Of a DNA stretch of 64,000 nt, positions 10,401-24,000 are shown in pieces. Made by a program: the position numbers and the translations under genes. Source of the stretch: Megalobrama amblycephala (Eukaryota > Chordata > Actinopteri > Cypriniformes > Xenocyprididae). Numbering within the stretch: position 1 is the stretch's first letter; every line of letters starts with the position of its first letter. The DNA lies in contig NC_063045.1 of NCBI RefSeq assembly GCF_018812025.1, positions 61,486,839 through 61,550,838 of the forward strand, in the 5' to 3' direction. Below the pieces are notes generated by a model, which made no database searches, was not told where the DNA came from, and saw only the letters and a list, made by a program, of their open reading frames with translations.

Positions 10401-11092
10401 TTTATTATTTTCAAATCACTGCCATACAGATATTACACAAAACTAAAGAATGGTTGAAAACGATTCAGACTTTCATAAAAATGAGTCCTTTTCATAAAAC
10501 AGTCCCCTGCTAGTACAAAACGCACAAGAGCATGATGCTTCCTTTCAGAAGAAACAAACAGAATTCATGGGAAATTTGCCATAGATACGGTGAATATTTC
10601 AGTGGGCCTGCTTTATCCTCAGCATTTATCCAAAGTTTGCACAAATAAAAATGTTACCGCACTTTCAGAAAGTGTTTTATCAGTAGAAAATATCTAGAAT
10701 AAGTGCCTCATGGGACAGTTTATGAACAAATACTGTACAGATACCAGTTATTAACCATAAACATGACAAATGATTTAGCAAGATTTCTAAATATGAAATT
10801 AAAATGTATTCAACACCCTCATATCTGGAATTCTCAGCACTGAGGACCACAAAAACTTCTGCAAACCAAAGAACAGACATCTGAAGTGTTTATTTTGGCT
10901 GTCCGTTGGGCATTTCCATGGCTGGATGAGTGAACATTAAATTTCTGGCACAAAGTGAGCTGTAACTATAAAGACTGAAGACCTGGTGTGATGAGATGCA
11001 TCAGGCTACTGTAGTATAGGATGTCCATCAAACTCTTACATGCTGACAGCGAGAACAGAACATTCACAGTAGGTCAGTGACCTTCACTGTCC
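10401..11092 (-). other. nup155: nup155 3' UTR (probable)
   Basis: This is unique-looking sequence directly downstream of the nup155 stop codon (TGA read from 11095 to 11093). Minus-strand AATAAA signals lie at 10889-10894 and 10401-10406. The distal one would give a 3' UTR of about 700 nt. No other gene is apparent. Confidence 0.5.
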
Positions 11093-14000
11093 TCAATGGA
11101 GCTTCTCCAGTTTGGCCTGAAGGGATTTAAAGTTGCGTATAATGTCCTGCAGGGCAGCGTTCGGACTCAAGGACTGCAGCTCCACCAGATAACCACAGAT
11201 ATTATCCAGACAAGCGTTGGTAAACCTCCGTCTGCAATGAACCCCAGAGTGAGTGAATGAAGGCAAAATATGAAATACATAAAAGATCTGGAGGACAAGA
11301 TGTTTACCTGTCATAGGTGGGCACACGGCTGGGATCATCCACATATCCCGACAGGAGCACATGGATGCACTGGACCAGGTGAAGGGGTTTCTTCAGGCGC
11401 TGCCAACACGGGTCCTAAAGAGAAACACAGAAATGATCGATTGCTGCAAAAAAGTCTAAGTCTCAAACTCAAAATGATGATTTGGATGCAAGAATCAACG
11501 CTTGTTTTTTTTGTGTTTTTTTATTTTTTACACATTTTACAGGGCTAGTAAAAAAGTAAAATAAAATAGATAATTTTTTAAAAATAAAACAAATTAATAA
11601 ATATAGTATATAACTATAATATAAAACTACTTTAAATAAATATACAACTACTGCAAAGCAATCCTTAATAGAATTTGGATTAATAAAAAAAAAGAAAATA
11701 CAATTTTTAAAAATTATGAAAATAAATAAGTACAAAAACAATCATTATTATGGATTAATAAATAAATAAATATGTTTTTAAAGTAAATAAATATATAACT
11801 ACCATTAAGCAATCCTTAAGATGATTATGGATTAATGAATCAATAATAATAAAATAAAAAAAACTAAATGAAAAAAATATATTTTATAAAAATATTAAAT
11901 AAATAAGTACACAAACAATTCTTAATCGGATTGTGGATTCATAAAAAATAAAAATAAAAATAATTGAAAGAAATGTTTAAGTAAATAAATATATAACTAC
12001 CGTTAAGCAATCCTTAATATGATTATGGATTAATATTTTTTTTTAATTAAAAAATTTATTTTAAAAAAATATTAAATAAAAAAAATAAGCATACCTAAAC
12101 AGTCCTTAAGAGAATTATGGATTAATTAATAAATAAATTAAAATTTAAGGTAAATAAATATATAACTACCCTTAAGCAATCTTTAAGATTATGGATTAAT
12201 AAATCAATAATAAAAAAATAAAAAAAATACCAAAAAATATATATATATATTTTTTTTAAATATTAAATAAATAAATAAGTGCACAAAAATCCTTAATAGG
12301 ATTATGGATTCATAAAAAAAAAATAATAATAAATGTTTAAGTAAATAAATATTTAACTACCAATAAGCAGTCCTTAAAAGGATTATGGATTAATAAAATA
12401 TTTCTTTTTTTAAATATTAAATAAATACACTAAAACAGTCCTTAAGAGGATCATGGATTGATAAATCAATTAAAAAAAAAACCAAAAAAAGAAAAAAAAA
12501 AAAGAAAAAAAAAAAAAGGTAAATAAATAAGTACACTTAATCCTTGAGAGGATTATGGGAAAATGAGATATTGAGTGGGTGAGATGCCCGTCTAATCTAA
12601 ATGCCACAGTAGTTTCCACTCAGTTCTCGTACCCTCGTCTTGAAGAGCTGGTCATAGACCTCCAGCATCCGCGGAAGCTGAACTCCAATTTCCTGCATGG
12701 TGAAGGTGACAAAGCCCACGTCCCAGTTTAACCGGCACACTTCCTGTTCCAGAAACTTCACCAGGAAGTCTGAAGATCACATAAAACAGCAGAAGATTAG
12801 ATTATAAACAAGAGAAAAATCACTTGAGCTCCACAATCACACGGATCAGGGAAGCCAAACGGTACCTAACGGAAAGTATCGTGGTGTCCCAGCGTACAAC
12901 TTCCCCAGCGACACCAGCTTTAGGCTCAGAGCTCTCATACGGTCCGCCGGACTCATGGCCACACTGTCGCTCAACTCTGAAACACAAAACAAGCCATCAG
13001 ACACACGGATCCACACGAACACAGGAAGACGACCTGCCCGGAGAGGACTTACCCTTCTCAATGATCTCCTGCCACAGCGAGTGCACCAGGATCGGATCCG
13101 AATGTCCCGCACAGTGAATTATAGCCAGCTTACACTCCGACAACCGGAAATGATCCGCAAACTCTCCATACAGCTACAGAGGAAAACAGCAGAGGAAATG
13201 TTTAGATTAGGAGGAGCACCTGTGAGCGACTCAAACACCTTCACTTACCTTGGTAATGTCCATGAGCTCAGAGTCCAGCTGCGTAATGGCTCCCTGCACA
13301 GAGGGATGCTGGGAATACTGTCTGCGCAGGGTTTCCTGGATCTGCACCTGAATCCGCACCACCTGGAGGATCAAAGCAGCATTACAGGTTTCTGCAGTAT
13401 TCATGACGGTACATTTAAGACTGTTTTAAGACCTTTAAAGGCCAAGTAAAGAAAATTAAGGAATAAATTAAATCTAAATGTTTACGGAGTATGGAAGCTT
13501 GTTTCTACCACCGAATGAAAAACCTAAAATGGTAATTGCGACTTTCTCACAATTGCGAGTTTACATCTTGCAACTCGGCCTTCTTTTCTTATTCTGCCAG
13601 TTATAAAGTCAGAATTGCGAGTTATAAAGTCCAATTCTGAGGGGAAAAAAGACTGACATTTTTCTCAGAATTGCGACTTCTGACTTTATATCACGTAATT
13701 CTGACTATAACTCGCAATTGACTAATTTGCAATTTTGACTTTATAACTCGCGATTTTGACTATAATTTGCGATTTAGACTAAATTTGGGATTTTGACTTT
13801 ATAACTCACAATTTTGACTATAATTTGCAATTTTGACTTTATAACTCACAATTTTGACTATAATTTGTGATTTTGACTTTATAACTCACGATTTTGACTA
13901 AATTTGCGATTTTGACTTTATAACTCACAATTTTGACTAAATTTGCGTTTTTGACTTTATAACTCGCGATTTTGACTATAATCTGTGATTTTGACTATAA

Positions 14001-17000
14001 CTCGCAATTTTGACTAATTTGCAATTTTGACTTTATAACTCACAATTTTGACTATAATTTGTGATTTTGACTTTATAACTCACGATTTTTACTAAATTTG
14101 CGATTTTGACTTTATAACTCACAATTTTGACTATAATTTGCGATTTTGACTTTATAACTCACGATTTTGACTAAATTTGCGTTTTTGACTTTATAACTCG
14201 CGATTTTGACTATAATCTGTGATTTTGACTATAACTCGCAATTTTGACTAATTTGCAATTTTGACTTTATAACTTGCGATTTTGACTTTATAACTCACAA
14301 TTTTGACTATAATTTGCGATTTTGACTTTATAACTCACGATTTTGACTAAATTTGCGTTTTTGACTTTATAACTCGCGATTTTGACTATAATCTGTGATT
14401 TTGACTATAACTCGCAATTTTGACTAATTTGCAATTTTGACTTTATAACTCACGATTTTGACTATAATTTGCGATTTTGACTTTATAACTCACGATTTTA
14501 ACTAAATTTGCGATTTTGACTTTATAACTCACAATTTTGACTATAATTTGCTATTTTGACTTTATAACTCACAATTTTGACTATAATTTGCTATTTTGAC
14601 TTTATAACTCACGATTTTGACTAAATTTGCGATTCTGACTTTATAACTCGCGATTTTGACTAAATTTGCGATTCTGACTTTATAACTCGCGATTTTGACT
14701 ATAATCTGTGATTTTGACTATAACTCGCGATTTGACTATAATTTGCGATTTTGACTTTATAACTCGCGATTTTGACTATAATTTGCGATTTTGACTTTAT
14801 AACTCACAATTTTGACTATAATTTGCTATTTTGACTTTATAACTCACAATTTTGACTATAATTTGCTATTTTGACTGTATAACTCGCGATTTTGACTAAA
14901 TTTGCGATTCTGACTTTATAACTCGCGATTTTGACTATAATCTGTGATTTTGACTATAACTCGCGATTTGACTATAATTTGCGATTTTGACTTTATAACT
15001 CGCGATTTTGACTATAATTTGCGATTTTGACTTTATAACTCGCAATTTTGACTATAATTTGCGATTTTGACTAATTTGCAATTTTGACTTTATAACTCGC
15101 AATTTTGACTATAATTTGCGATTTTGACTAATTTCCGATTTTGACTTTATAACTCGCAATTTTGACTATAATTTGCGATTTTGACTTTATAACTCGCAAT
15201 TTGACTATAATTTGCGATTTTGACTAATTTGCAATTTTGACTTTATAACTCGCGATTTTAACTATAATTTGCGATTTTGACTTTATAACTCGCAATTTGA
15301 CTATAATTTGCGATTTTGACTAATTTGCAATTTTGACTATAACTTGCGATTTCGACTATAATTTGCGATTTTGACAATATCACGCAATTTTGACTGTATC
15401 AGGTAATTTTGACTATAACTCACAGTTGTGATTAATTTGCAATTCTGACTTAACTTGAAATTTTGATTTTATAACTTGCGATTTTGACTAATTTGCAATT
15501 CTGACTTAACTTGAAATTTTGACTTTATAACTCATGATTTTGACTATAATTTGCCATTTTGACTATCGCACAATTGCAACTTTATATTTAGCAATTCTGA
15601 CTGAAAGGTGGTCATCAGCAGCTGCTTCTGTGTCATTACCTCCATCTTCTCCTCCAGTTCATGCAGAAACTCTCCATCGGCTCCCAGTGAAGACACGCAG
15701 GACGAGCTCTTGGCGGAGAGGATGGCCCTTGAGATGTACTCCAAACGCTGCTTCAGAGAGATCTCAGTGCTGCACGCACACAGAACTAACATTAAACACT
15801 CGACACCACCAGGATGAGGCAAACTGAACCTTTGAGGCTTCATACAAATGTAAAAAACAGAAATACCAATATTTAAATGAACCAATTAGATTTCAGAGGG
15901 CGGGGCTAACCAACACGATACCTGTGCATGTCTGCCAGTCGCGCCAGCACGTGCGCCGCTTTGCCAAAGCTTCTGTTCTTCTCGTAGTATCGCCACAGCA
16001 GGTCCATGTTACGCACTTTACTCTGGTCCTGTTTGATCATGTGCATCAGATGATCCTCGAGGTACGGAGAATTCACCTGGACCAGAGGAGAAAGGGTCCT
16101 TAACACTCAGAGCAAGACCTTAAGCTATGTTACAAAACTCTGCATCATATTTGTCATACCTCCAGAAGTTTGTCGGTAAGATCGGCCTGAATGAGCCAGT
16201 TATAGAGAGCGATGTGGAAGAGCTCGTCTTGAGATCTCTGAGCAAGACCCAGCATCTGCTCGAACTGTGTGAACAATCAGTGCTGTTACTGTTCATTCAT
16301 CTACAGCTATTAAAAAAACGTTTTCTTTCATTGAAGTAAAGGGTGAAAATAAAATAAAAGAAATACTAGATGAAAAACAAATTTAAAATAAGCAAGCAAG
16401 TGAAATAAAATAATTTGAAAATAATTCAAATAAGTTAAAGTACTAAACAAGCTTATTACAGTTTTGGTTTTTATTTACTTTTCAAAATCAAATTATTATT
16501 TTTTTTATTATTAAGTCTTTTTGTTAGTTTTATTATTGTACACATAGGTCTTTTATTTTTAGATTTTATTTAGTTTTTCAAGGTCATATTTTTTATTTCA
16601 TTTGAATAAATAGATGTACAAATAAAAAAAACTCAAATAAAACTGAATTAAAAACTAAATAAATTTATAAATAAATGAATTAAAAATAAATAAGTAAATA
16701 ATAAAAATAAATTAAATGAAAACTAAAAACACAAAATAGATACACTAAACACCAAAAATAAATAAAAAAGCTAAATAAAAAATAAAACGCAACTTAAAAA
16801 AAAAGCTAAAATAAGTCAAATAAGTTGAAGTACTAAATAATGTTATAGTTTTATTATATTTAATCAAATTATGTAGTTTAATTTGTTATTTTACCAAGTA
16901 TGTTAGTTATAGTTTTGTACACATTTTGTCTTTTATTTTTACATTTTATTTAGTTTTTCAAAAGTTTTTTCCCCTGTTTCAGTTAATTAATAAAATAAAA

Positions 17001-18006
17001 AATTAGAAATGTGGCCTTGGCAACTAACTGAAATAAAGCTAAATAAAAATACAAAAAATACAGTAAAAAGACAAAAGCACATAGCAAAATTACCACCTAA
17101 TGAAAAAAAAAAAAGGCCAAATCAAAATATAAAGTAGTACTATAATAGAAAACCTCAATAACACTGCATCAAACAGGTTTAAACTCTAGCAGGTGGCATG
17201 TAACTCACATGGGCGGCAGCATCCTCATTGCTCAACATGTTGGGGTCAGAGGTCATGACGGGCGGTCCGGGCTGTTTTGGGACACTGGGAGACTGAGGAG
17301 CTGCTTTACTCTGATTCACCAACTCCTGCATGGTGTCCGTGATGCATTTATAACAGGACAGTCTGGACAAACAAGTAATAAATGATTTATTTATGACCAG
17401 ATTCGAACCTGCAACTTCCACATGAGCACCTTAGGATCCTATATGATGTATATACGTGTGTACTGACCTCTCCTGGCACGCCTGCTGGCCGGTGGAGTCC
17501 TCCTCCGGTTCTCCGTTCCTGTAGAAGTGCGGCCCCAGTTTCTGAGGGTCTTTCTTATCAGCGGCTGTGAGACACAGCTCCACCACGCCCTCATAGAAGC
17601 GCACTGAACGGGAGCAGAAGAGGATCAGTTTGTTATGTAAAGATCGCTCAGTTCCTCTGCATTTAAAGCAGATCCGCTCAGACGCTCACCTTGCCGGTAC
17701 TGCGAGCAGACGAGCGGCAGGTCTGTATGATGGCTGATCTGCTGATAGAGGCGGAGGGATTCCTTCAGCGTTCGCTCCTTATCGAGCTTGTTCTGGATCT
17801 GTCTGGAGCTCTGGAGCAGCTCATTGGCCTGTGAGGAGGGAAAGAGATTCTCATACAAAGACCTTCAGTTCTGTATTTTTAATTTCAAAAGTAACAAAAG
17901 AATTGAACATGGAAACCAAAGTGGAAATAAGATCAGTGGTATTTTTAAATAAATAAAAATCAAACTATTTCACTAAATAAATGTGAATAAAAAACTAAAA
18001 TAAATG

Positions 18007-18039
<33 letters not shown>

Positions 18040-21000
18040 AAAAAATACAATATAGATAAACAAAAACAACTAAAGAAAATAACGAAAGTAAATAAAACGA
18101 AAAAAAAAATAACCCAAAACTAAAAAATTAAATAATTTAAAAACGCCCTAAAAAAAAAAACAACTAAAATTTATAATATATAAAAATAAGCTAAATAATA
18201 AATACGCACACTAAAAAAAAAAAAAATCTATATTAATAAATTAACTAAATAAAACTGATTCCTTTCCCACAAATGTAAATAAAAAATAAAAAAACTAGAA
18301 TAAATAAAGAAATAAAAAGAAAACAATAAATAAAAAAATGAAAAAACATAGATAAACAAAAACGTAAAATAACTGAATAAATAAATAAAATGAAGAAACT
18401 AAAAATAAATTAAATAGAAATTAAAACCACACCAAAAAACTAAAATAAAAACTAAAATTTATAAATAATACTTAAAAATAAGATAAATAATAAATATGTG
18501 CACTAAAAACAAAACAAAGAACCCCCCCCACCAAAATTAATAAATTAACTAAAAAACGATTCCTTTCCCACAAATGTAAATAAAAAATAAACTAAAATAA
18601 AATGAAAAACTGGAATAAAAAAACAATAAAAAAAAAAAAAAAAGTATAAATACACAAAAAATAACGAATGTAAATAAAACGAAAAAACTAATTTAAACTA
18701 TTTTTATTTTAAAGTTATTAATTTAAATAAAAAAAACCCACTACAAATAACTAAAAAAAAAATTAAACAATTAAAAATATAAAACACTAAAAACACAAAT
18801 AATAAACCCAAATAAATTTTCAAAAAACAAACAAAAAAACCCACTAAACAATAAATACATACACTAAAAAAGAAAACACTAATAATAAAATAAATAATAA
18901 ATAAATTAACTAAACAAAACTGTGATTCCTTCCCCACAGCTACCAGTTATTTTTCCATCTGTGTAGTGTGTATGTGTAGTGTTTTTGTAGTGTATGTGTA
19001 GTGTGTGTGTGTAGTGTGTGTGTGTGTGTAGTGTGTGTGTGTCTCAGTGGAGTGTGAGAATCTCAGGTACCTTCGAGCAGATGCTGTCATCACTGCTGTA
19101 CAGCAGAGGGCAGATGTCTCTCAGGTGAGCGCTGACCGTGTCTACAGACGCGCTGTCTTTGATGTACACGTTAATGAGGGCGGTGACGAGAGCGCCGGTC
19201 AGCTCGCGCCCAGAAACAACCACGTCCTTAAAACTCACGGCCTTAATCTGATCCTGAAACTCCTGAGAGGGGAAGAAAACCAGCGAGGGAAATGATAGAA
19301 ACGGAAACCCTTCAAAATAAAAGTCTAGATATAGAAATCGTTATCAATAGTCACTAGAGTTCACTATGTGTCGTACCTTGGGCATCTCAGAGATGATGAG
19401 GCTGAACTGATGGTCACACAGAAGCTTCCAGAGCGCCAGCGTCTGACAGGAGCGATGAATCAACTGCTGCATGGCCTGAAGAGACGCTTTCTCGAACGCC
19501 TGAGCCTCGGCTGAGGAACAAACGTGAGAAGATGGTGAACATCGGGACGCACCGATACCGATAATTCTTTATATTTGATTATTGGTCAAAGCCTTTGTAC
19601 TATAAAAGACTCGTATTAATATAAATAGTATTTTAGTATTTATATTAGTATTTAAGCTAACACTAGCAAAGCTTAATGACTATCCTAGGACAACATGCTA
19701 AAAAAAAAAAATAGCAACACGCTAATTCATGTGATTAACACGCTAAACCATGCTAGCAACATGCTAATTCATACTAGCAAAGTGTTAAATCATGCTAATA
19801 ATGTGTTAAATGTTATCAACATGTTAATTCATATTAACATTACAAGATGGTAACATGATAATTAATGCTAGCTAAGTGTTAAAACATGCTAGCAAAATGC
19901 TAATTCATGTTAATGTGCTTAAACATGCTAATTAATGCCAGCAACTTGTTAAAACATGCTAGCAACATGGTACTTCCTGCTAACAATGTGCTAAAACATG
20001 CTAATTCATGCCAGCAACTTGTTAAAACGTGCTAACAACATGGTAATTCAGGTTAACAAAGCATTAAATCATGTTAACAATGTGTTAAAACATGTTAACT
20101 CATGTTAACTATGTGTTAAAAAAATGCTAACAACGGTAATTCATGCTAGTTGTGTTAAAACGTTAATAAAATGTTAACTCATTCTAGCAGTTAAATCATG
20201 CTAGCAATGTGCTAAAAAATGTCAGCAACATGTTAATTCATATTAACATGTTAAAAGATGCTAACAACATAATTCATGATAGCAAAGTGTTAAAACATGC
20301 TAGTTTATGCTAGCAACGTGCTAAAACATGTAGACTACGCATGTTAACTCATTCTAACAAGTGTTAAATAATGCCAGCAATGTGTTAAAGCATGCTAGTA
20401 AAATGTTAATTCATGTTAAAAATGTGGTAAAACATGCTAATTCATGTTAGTAATGTGTCAAAACAATATTTATATTAGTATTTAAGTTAACACTAACAAA
20501 GCTTAATGACTATCCTAGGACAAAATGCTAAAAAAAAAAACAACAACAACAACGTGCTAATTCATGCTATTAACACGCTAAAACATGCTAACAACATGAT
20601 AGCAAAGTATTAAATCATGCTAGCAATGTGTTAAAACATGTTACCAACATGGTAATTAATGCTAACAATGTGTTCAAACACTAACAAGTTAACAAAGTGT
20701 TAAATCATGCTGGCAATGTTGTAAAACATGCTAGCAACATGGCAGTTGTGTTAAAACATGTTCATTCTAACAGTTAAATGATGCTAGCAATGTTTTAAAA
20801 CATTAACATGTTAATCCATGTTAGCAATGTGTTAAAACATGCTAATTCATGTTAAAAGTGTTAAAACATGCTAGTTTATGCTAGCAACATGTTAAAAACA
20901 TGGTAGCAAATGTTAAAACATGCTAATTCATGTTAACAATGTGTTAAAACATGCTAGTTTATCCTAGCAACATGTTAAAACATGCTAGCAAATTGTTAAT

Positions 21001-24000
21001 TCATGTTAACAATGTGTTAAAACATGCTAATTCACGTTAACAATGTGCCAAAACATGCTAGCAACATGTTAATTCATGTTACCGATGTGGTAAATCCAGT
21101 TAACAAAATGCTAATTCATGCTACCAGTGTGTTAAATCATGCTAACAACATGTTAATTAGGAATGTGTTAAAACATGCTAGCAAAAAGTTAAAACATGTT
21201 GGTAAACATGCTAATTCATGCTAATAACATGCTAATCATGATAACAACCTACTAATCCATGTTAACATGCTAAAACATGCTAGTAAAATGTAAAACCTTC
21301 AACTTCAAGACGTTCAAAATTATTTTAAACTTTCAGATCAAAGTATGTCAAACTTTACTCATCTAATTATAATTTTATGTGCTGCACGTGTTGCACTTAA
21401 CTGTACTTTCCTTTTTTAATTGTCTCCAATCATATTTCAAACAATTCACAAGCATCATGGCGAACAGTGTGACTCTGAAGTGTTTCAGCTGAAGGAAATA
21501 ATCCATCATTTATCGACTTTAATATATCGGCCATATTTTCTTATCGCGCCGATAACATTAAAAATGAACATATATCGGCCGATACTGATATGGTGGCCGA
21601 TATATCGTGCATCACCAGTACACACTAAAACTCACTGTGGTACTTCCTCTGAAGCTCCTGCTGTACTTGTTGAGAGCTGGAACCATCCGGACGCATGAAT
21701 CCCAGAAGTCTCTGCTGCAGGTTTGCTGGTGAGCTGAAACTGCAGAGGTCAAATCAGTTAGAAAACCGCATCGCTACAAGAAACAGGCATTACTACAACA
21801 TGAGGAAGTGACGGGGACCTACTTGGCCACACCCAGAGAAGAAGTCGGACTGAACTGGGAGTTTTTGTCCAGGAATTCCTTCAAACCCTGAAGCTCCATT
21901 AGGACGAGCTCCAGATCAGAGGAAGTGGCCGTACTCTCCAACTAAACATCAAACAACATCAATGAATCACACGAAAAGGTGCTGTGATGTCACACATTTC
22001 ACACCAAAGACGTGTCAACCTCAGACTCGGACGTCACGCCCGGTAAAGTTCACAGTATAGCCTCTTTAAAACACGTCCAAGAGTTTCACACGCCGGTCTG
22101 TTATTGTTGGGACGCCGCCGTTACATTTCCACGCCTCTAAACTTGACGCAGAACAAAACGACTTGTGATTCTTTAACATGTCAGTCACATGGCCTCTGGG
22201 AAAGCTGTGATGGAGTCCAGAGCTTCTGCCGTCAGTCTGAACATCTGGCTACGCGAGAATAAACTGAACCTAAATGCACACAATGATTGACAGGCAGAGA
22301 ACTTTTCTGATTGGCTAAAAGTTGCTGGAAGTGATGCACTACAAAAATCTGGAACGCAAGCGGAGCGGAAAAGTAAAAATGCTCCAAAATCTTTCATTAC
22401 TCACAATAAAATAAACAAACAAAATAAATTAATAAAAAAAATTTGTAAAAATCCAAAAACTGTCGATCACAAAAACGAAATAAAATAAAATAAACAATTT
22501 CTGTAAAATTTCTCCAAAATGTCATTACTAACAAATAAAATTAATTAATTAACAAACAAAAAAATAATAATAATAAATAACATTTTTACAAAAATGTAAA
22601 AATATTCTAAAAATCAGTCATTACTCACAATAAACAACAAAAAAAATAAATAAACAAAACAAAAAGCATTTGTAAAATTGCTCTAAAATATCACCAACAA
22701 GAAAATAAATAAATAAAAACAAAACAAAACAAAGAAAAAAAGCATTTGTGTAAAATTTCTCCAAAATCTGTCATTAACAATAAAATTAAAATAGATAAAA
22801 ACAAAATAAATAAAACACATTTTTACAAAAACGTACAAATACTATAAAATCTGTCATTACTCACAATTAACAGAATGAACAAAAACAAAATAAAATAAAT
22901 GAAACAAAATTCATTTTTTTGTAAAAAATTACATTTGCCAATAATCACAAACAAAATAAATAATAACTAATTAAATGAAAGTAAAATAATTTTTCTAAAA
23001 TTTCTCCAAAATCTGCCATTACCGACAATAAACAAAACAAATAAACAAAATTTTTTGTAAAATTGCTTCAAAATCTGTCACTTCTAACAATAAAAATTAA
23101 TTAATAAAAAAATAAAGAAAAATAAAAGAAAAACAACACATTTTTACAAAAATGTAAACTCTAAAATCTGTCATTACTTTGTCATTTAAACAAAATAAAA
23201 TAAAAAAAGTATTTTTGTAAAAATCCAAAGTGTCAGTCAGAAAATAAATAATAATTAAATAAATGAAAGTAAAAGCATTTTTCTAAAATTCCTCCTAAAT
23301 CTGCCATTACCCACAATAAACAAAACAAATAAGCAAAAGTTTTCGTAAAATTTCTTCAAAATCTGTCACTACTAACAATAAAAATTTATAAAAAATAAAG
23401 AAAAATAAAATAAAGAAAAACAAATTTTTACAAGAATGTAAAAACTAAACAAATTTTTTTTTGTAAAAATCCAAAGTGTCAATTACAAACAAAACTTAAA
23501 ACAAATTAAATAAAAGCAAAAGCATTTTTGTAAAATTTCTCCAAAATCTGTCATTACTCACGATAAATAAATACTAAATAAAAACAAATAAATAAAAACG
23601 TTTTTGTAAAATTGCTTCACAATCTGTCACATAATTAGAAAATAGATAAAGACAAAATACATTTTACAAATATGCAATAATACTCCAAAATCTGTCATTA
23701 CTCACAAAAGACACAGTCTGGCTGCCTTTGTTTATGATGGTCTCCATCGACAGACTCCCGTCCCAGATGTTCCTGTTTCAAAGCGTCAACATAAAGCAAG
23801 TCTTTATTAAAGAATCAGTCCAAACAGACGGTTATGAACATTCATAACGTCATAATGTCTGACTGACCCCAGTATACGTGTGAAGTAAATACAGATGCCG
23901 TTGTGTTTTCCGGAGAAGATGACCTCAGGTCCAGAAGACATAGCTGCGAGAGCGCCACCGCCGGGGCTCATGGGAGTAGCCGAGATGTAAGGGGTCGACA

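Larger units (their letters stand above)
11093..21941 (-). other. nup155: nup155 exon map, coding exons 18-33
   Basis: Coding segments, 5' to 3' on the minus strand: 21941-21823, 21733-21636, 19510-19377, 19262-19071, 17828-17690, 17603-17468, 17362-17209, 16264-16160, 16076-15922, 15769-15640, 13362-13249, 13173-13053, 12976-12866, 12769-12633, 11414-11308, 11231-11093. All use GT-AG borders. Conserved landmarks are [15 protein letters not shown] (19071-19262), [16 protein letters not shown] (17209-17362), [15 protein letters not shown] (15640-15769) and [16 protein letters not shown] (last exon). Confidence 0.9.

Noticed and set aside
12955..13449. 164-codon plus-strand frame
   Set aside because: It runs antisense through three nup155 exons and their introns. 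The minus-strand exons match the nucleoporin family and explain the lack of stops.
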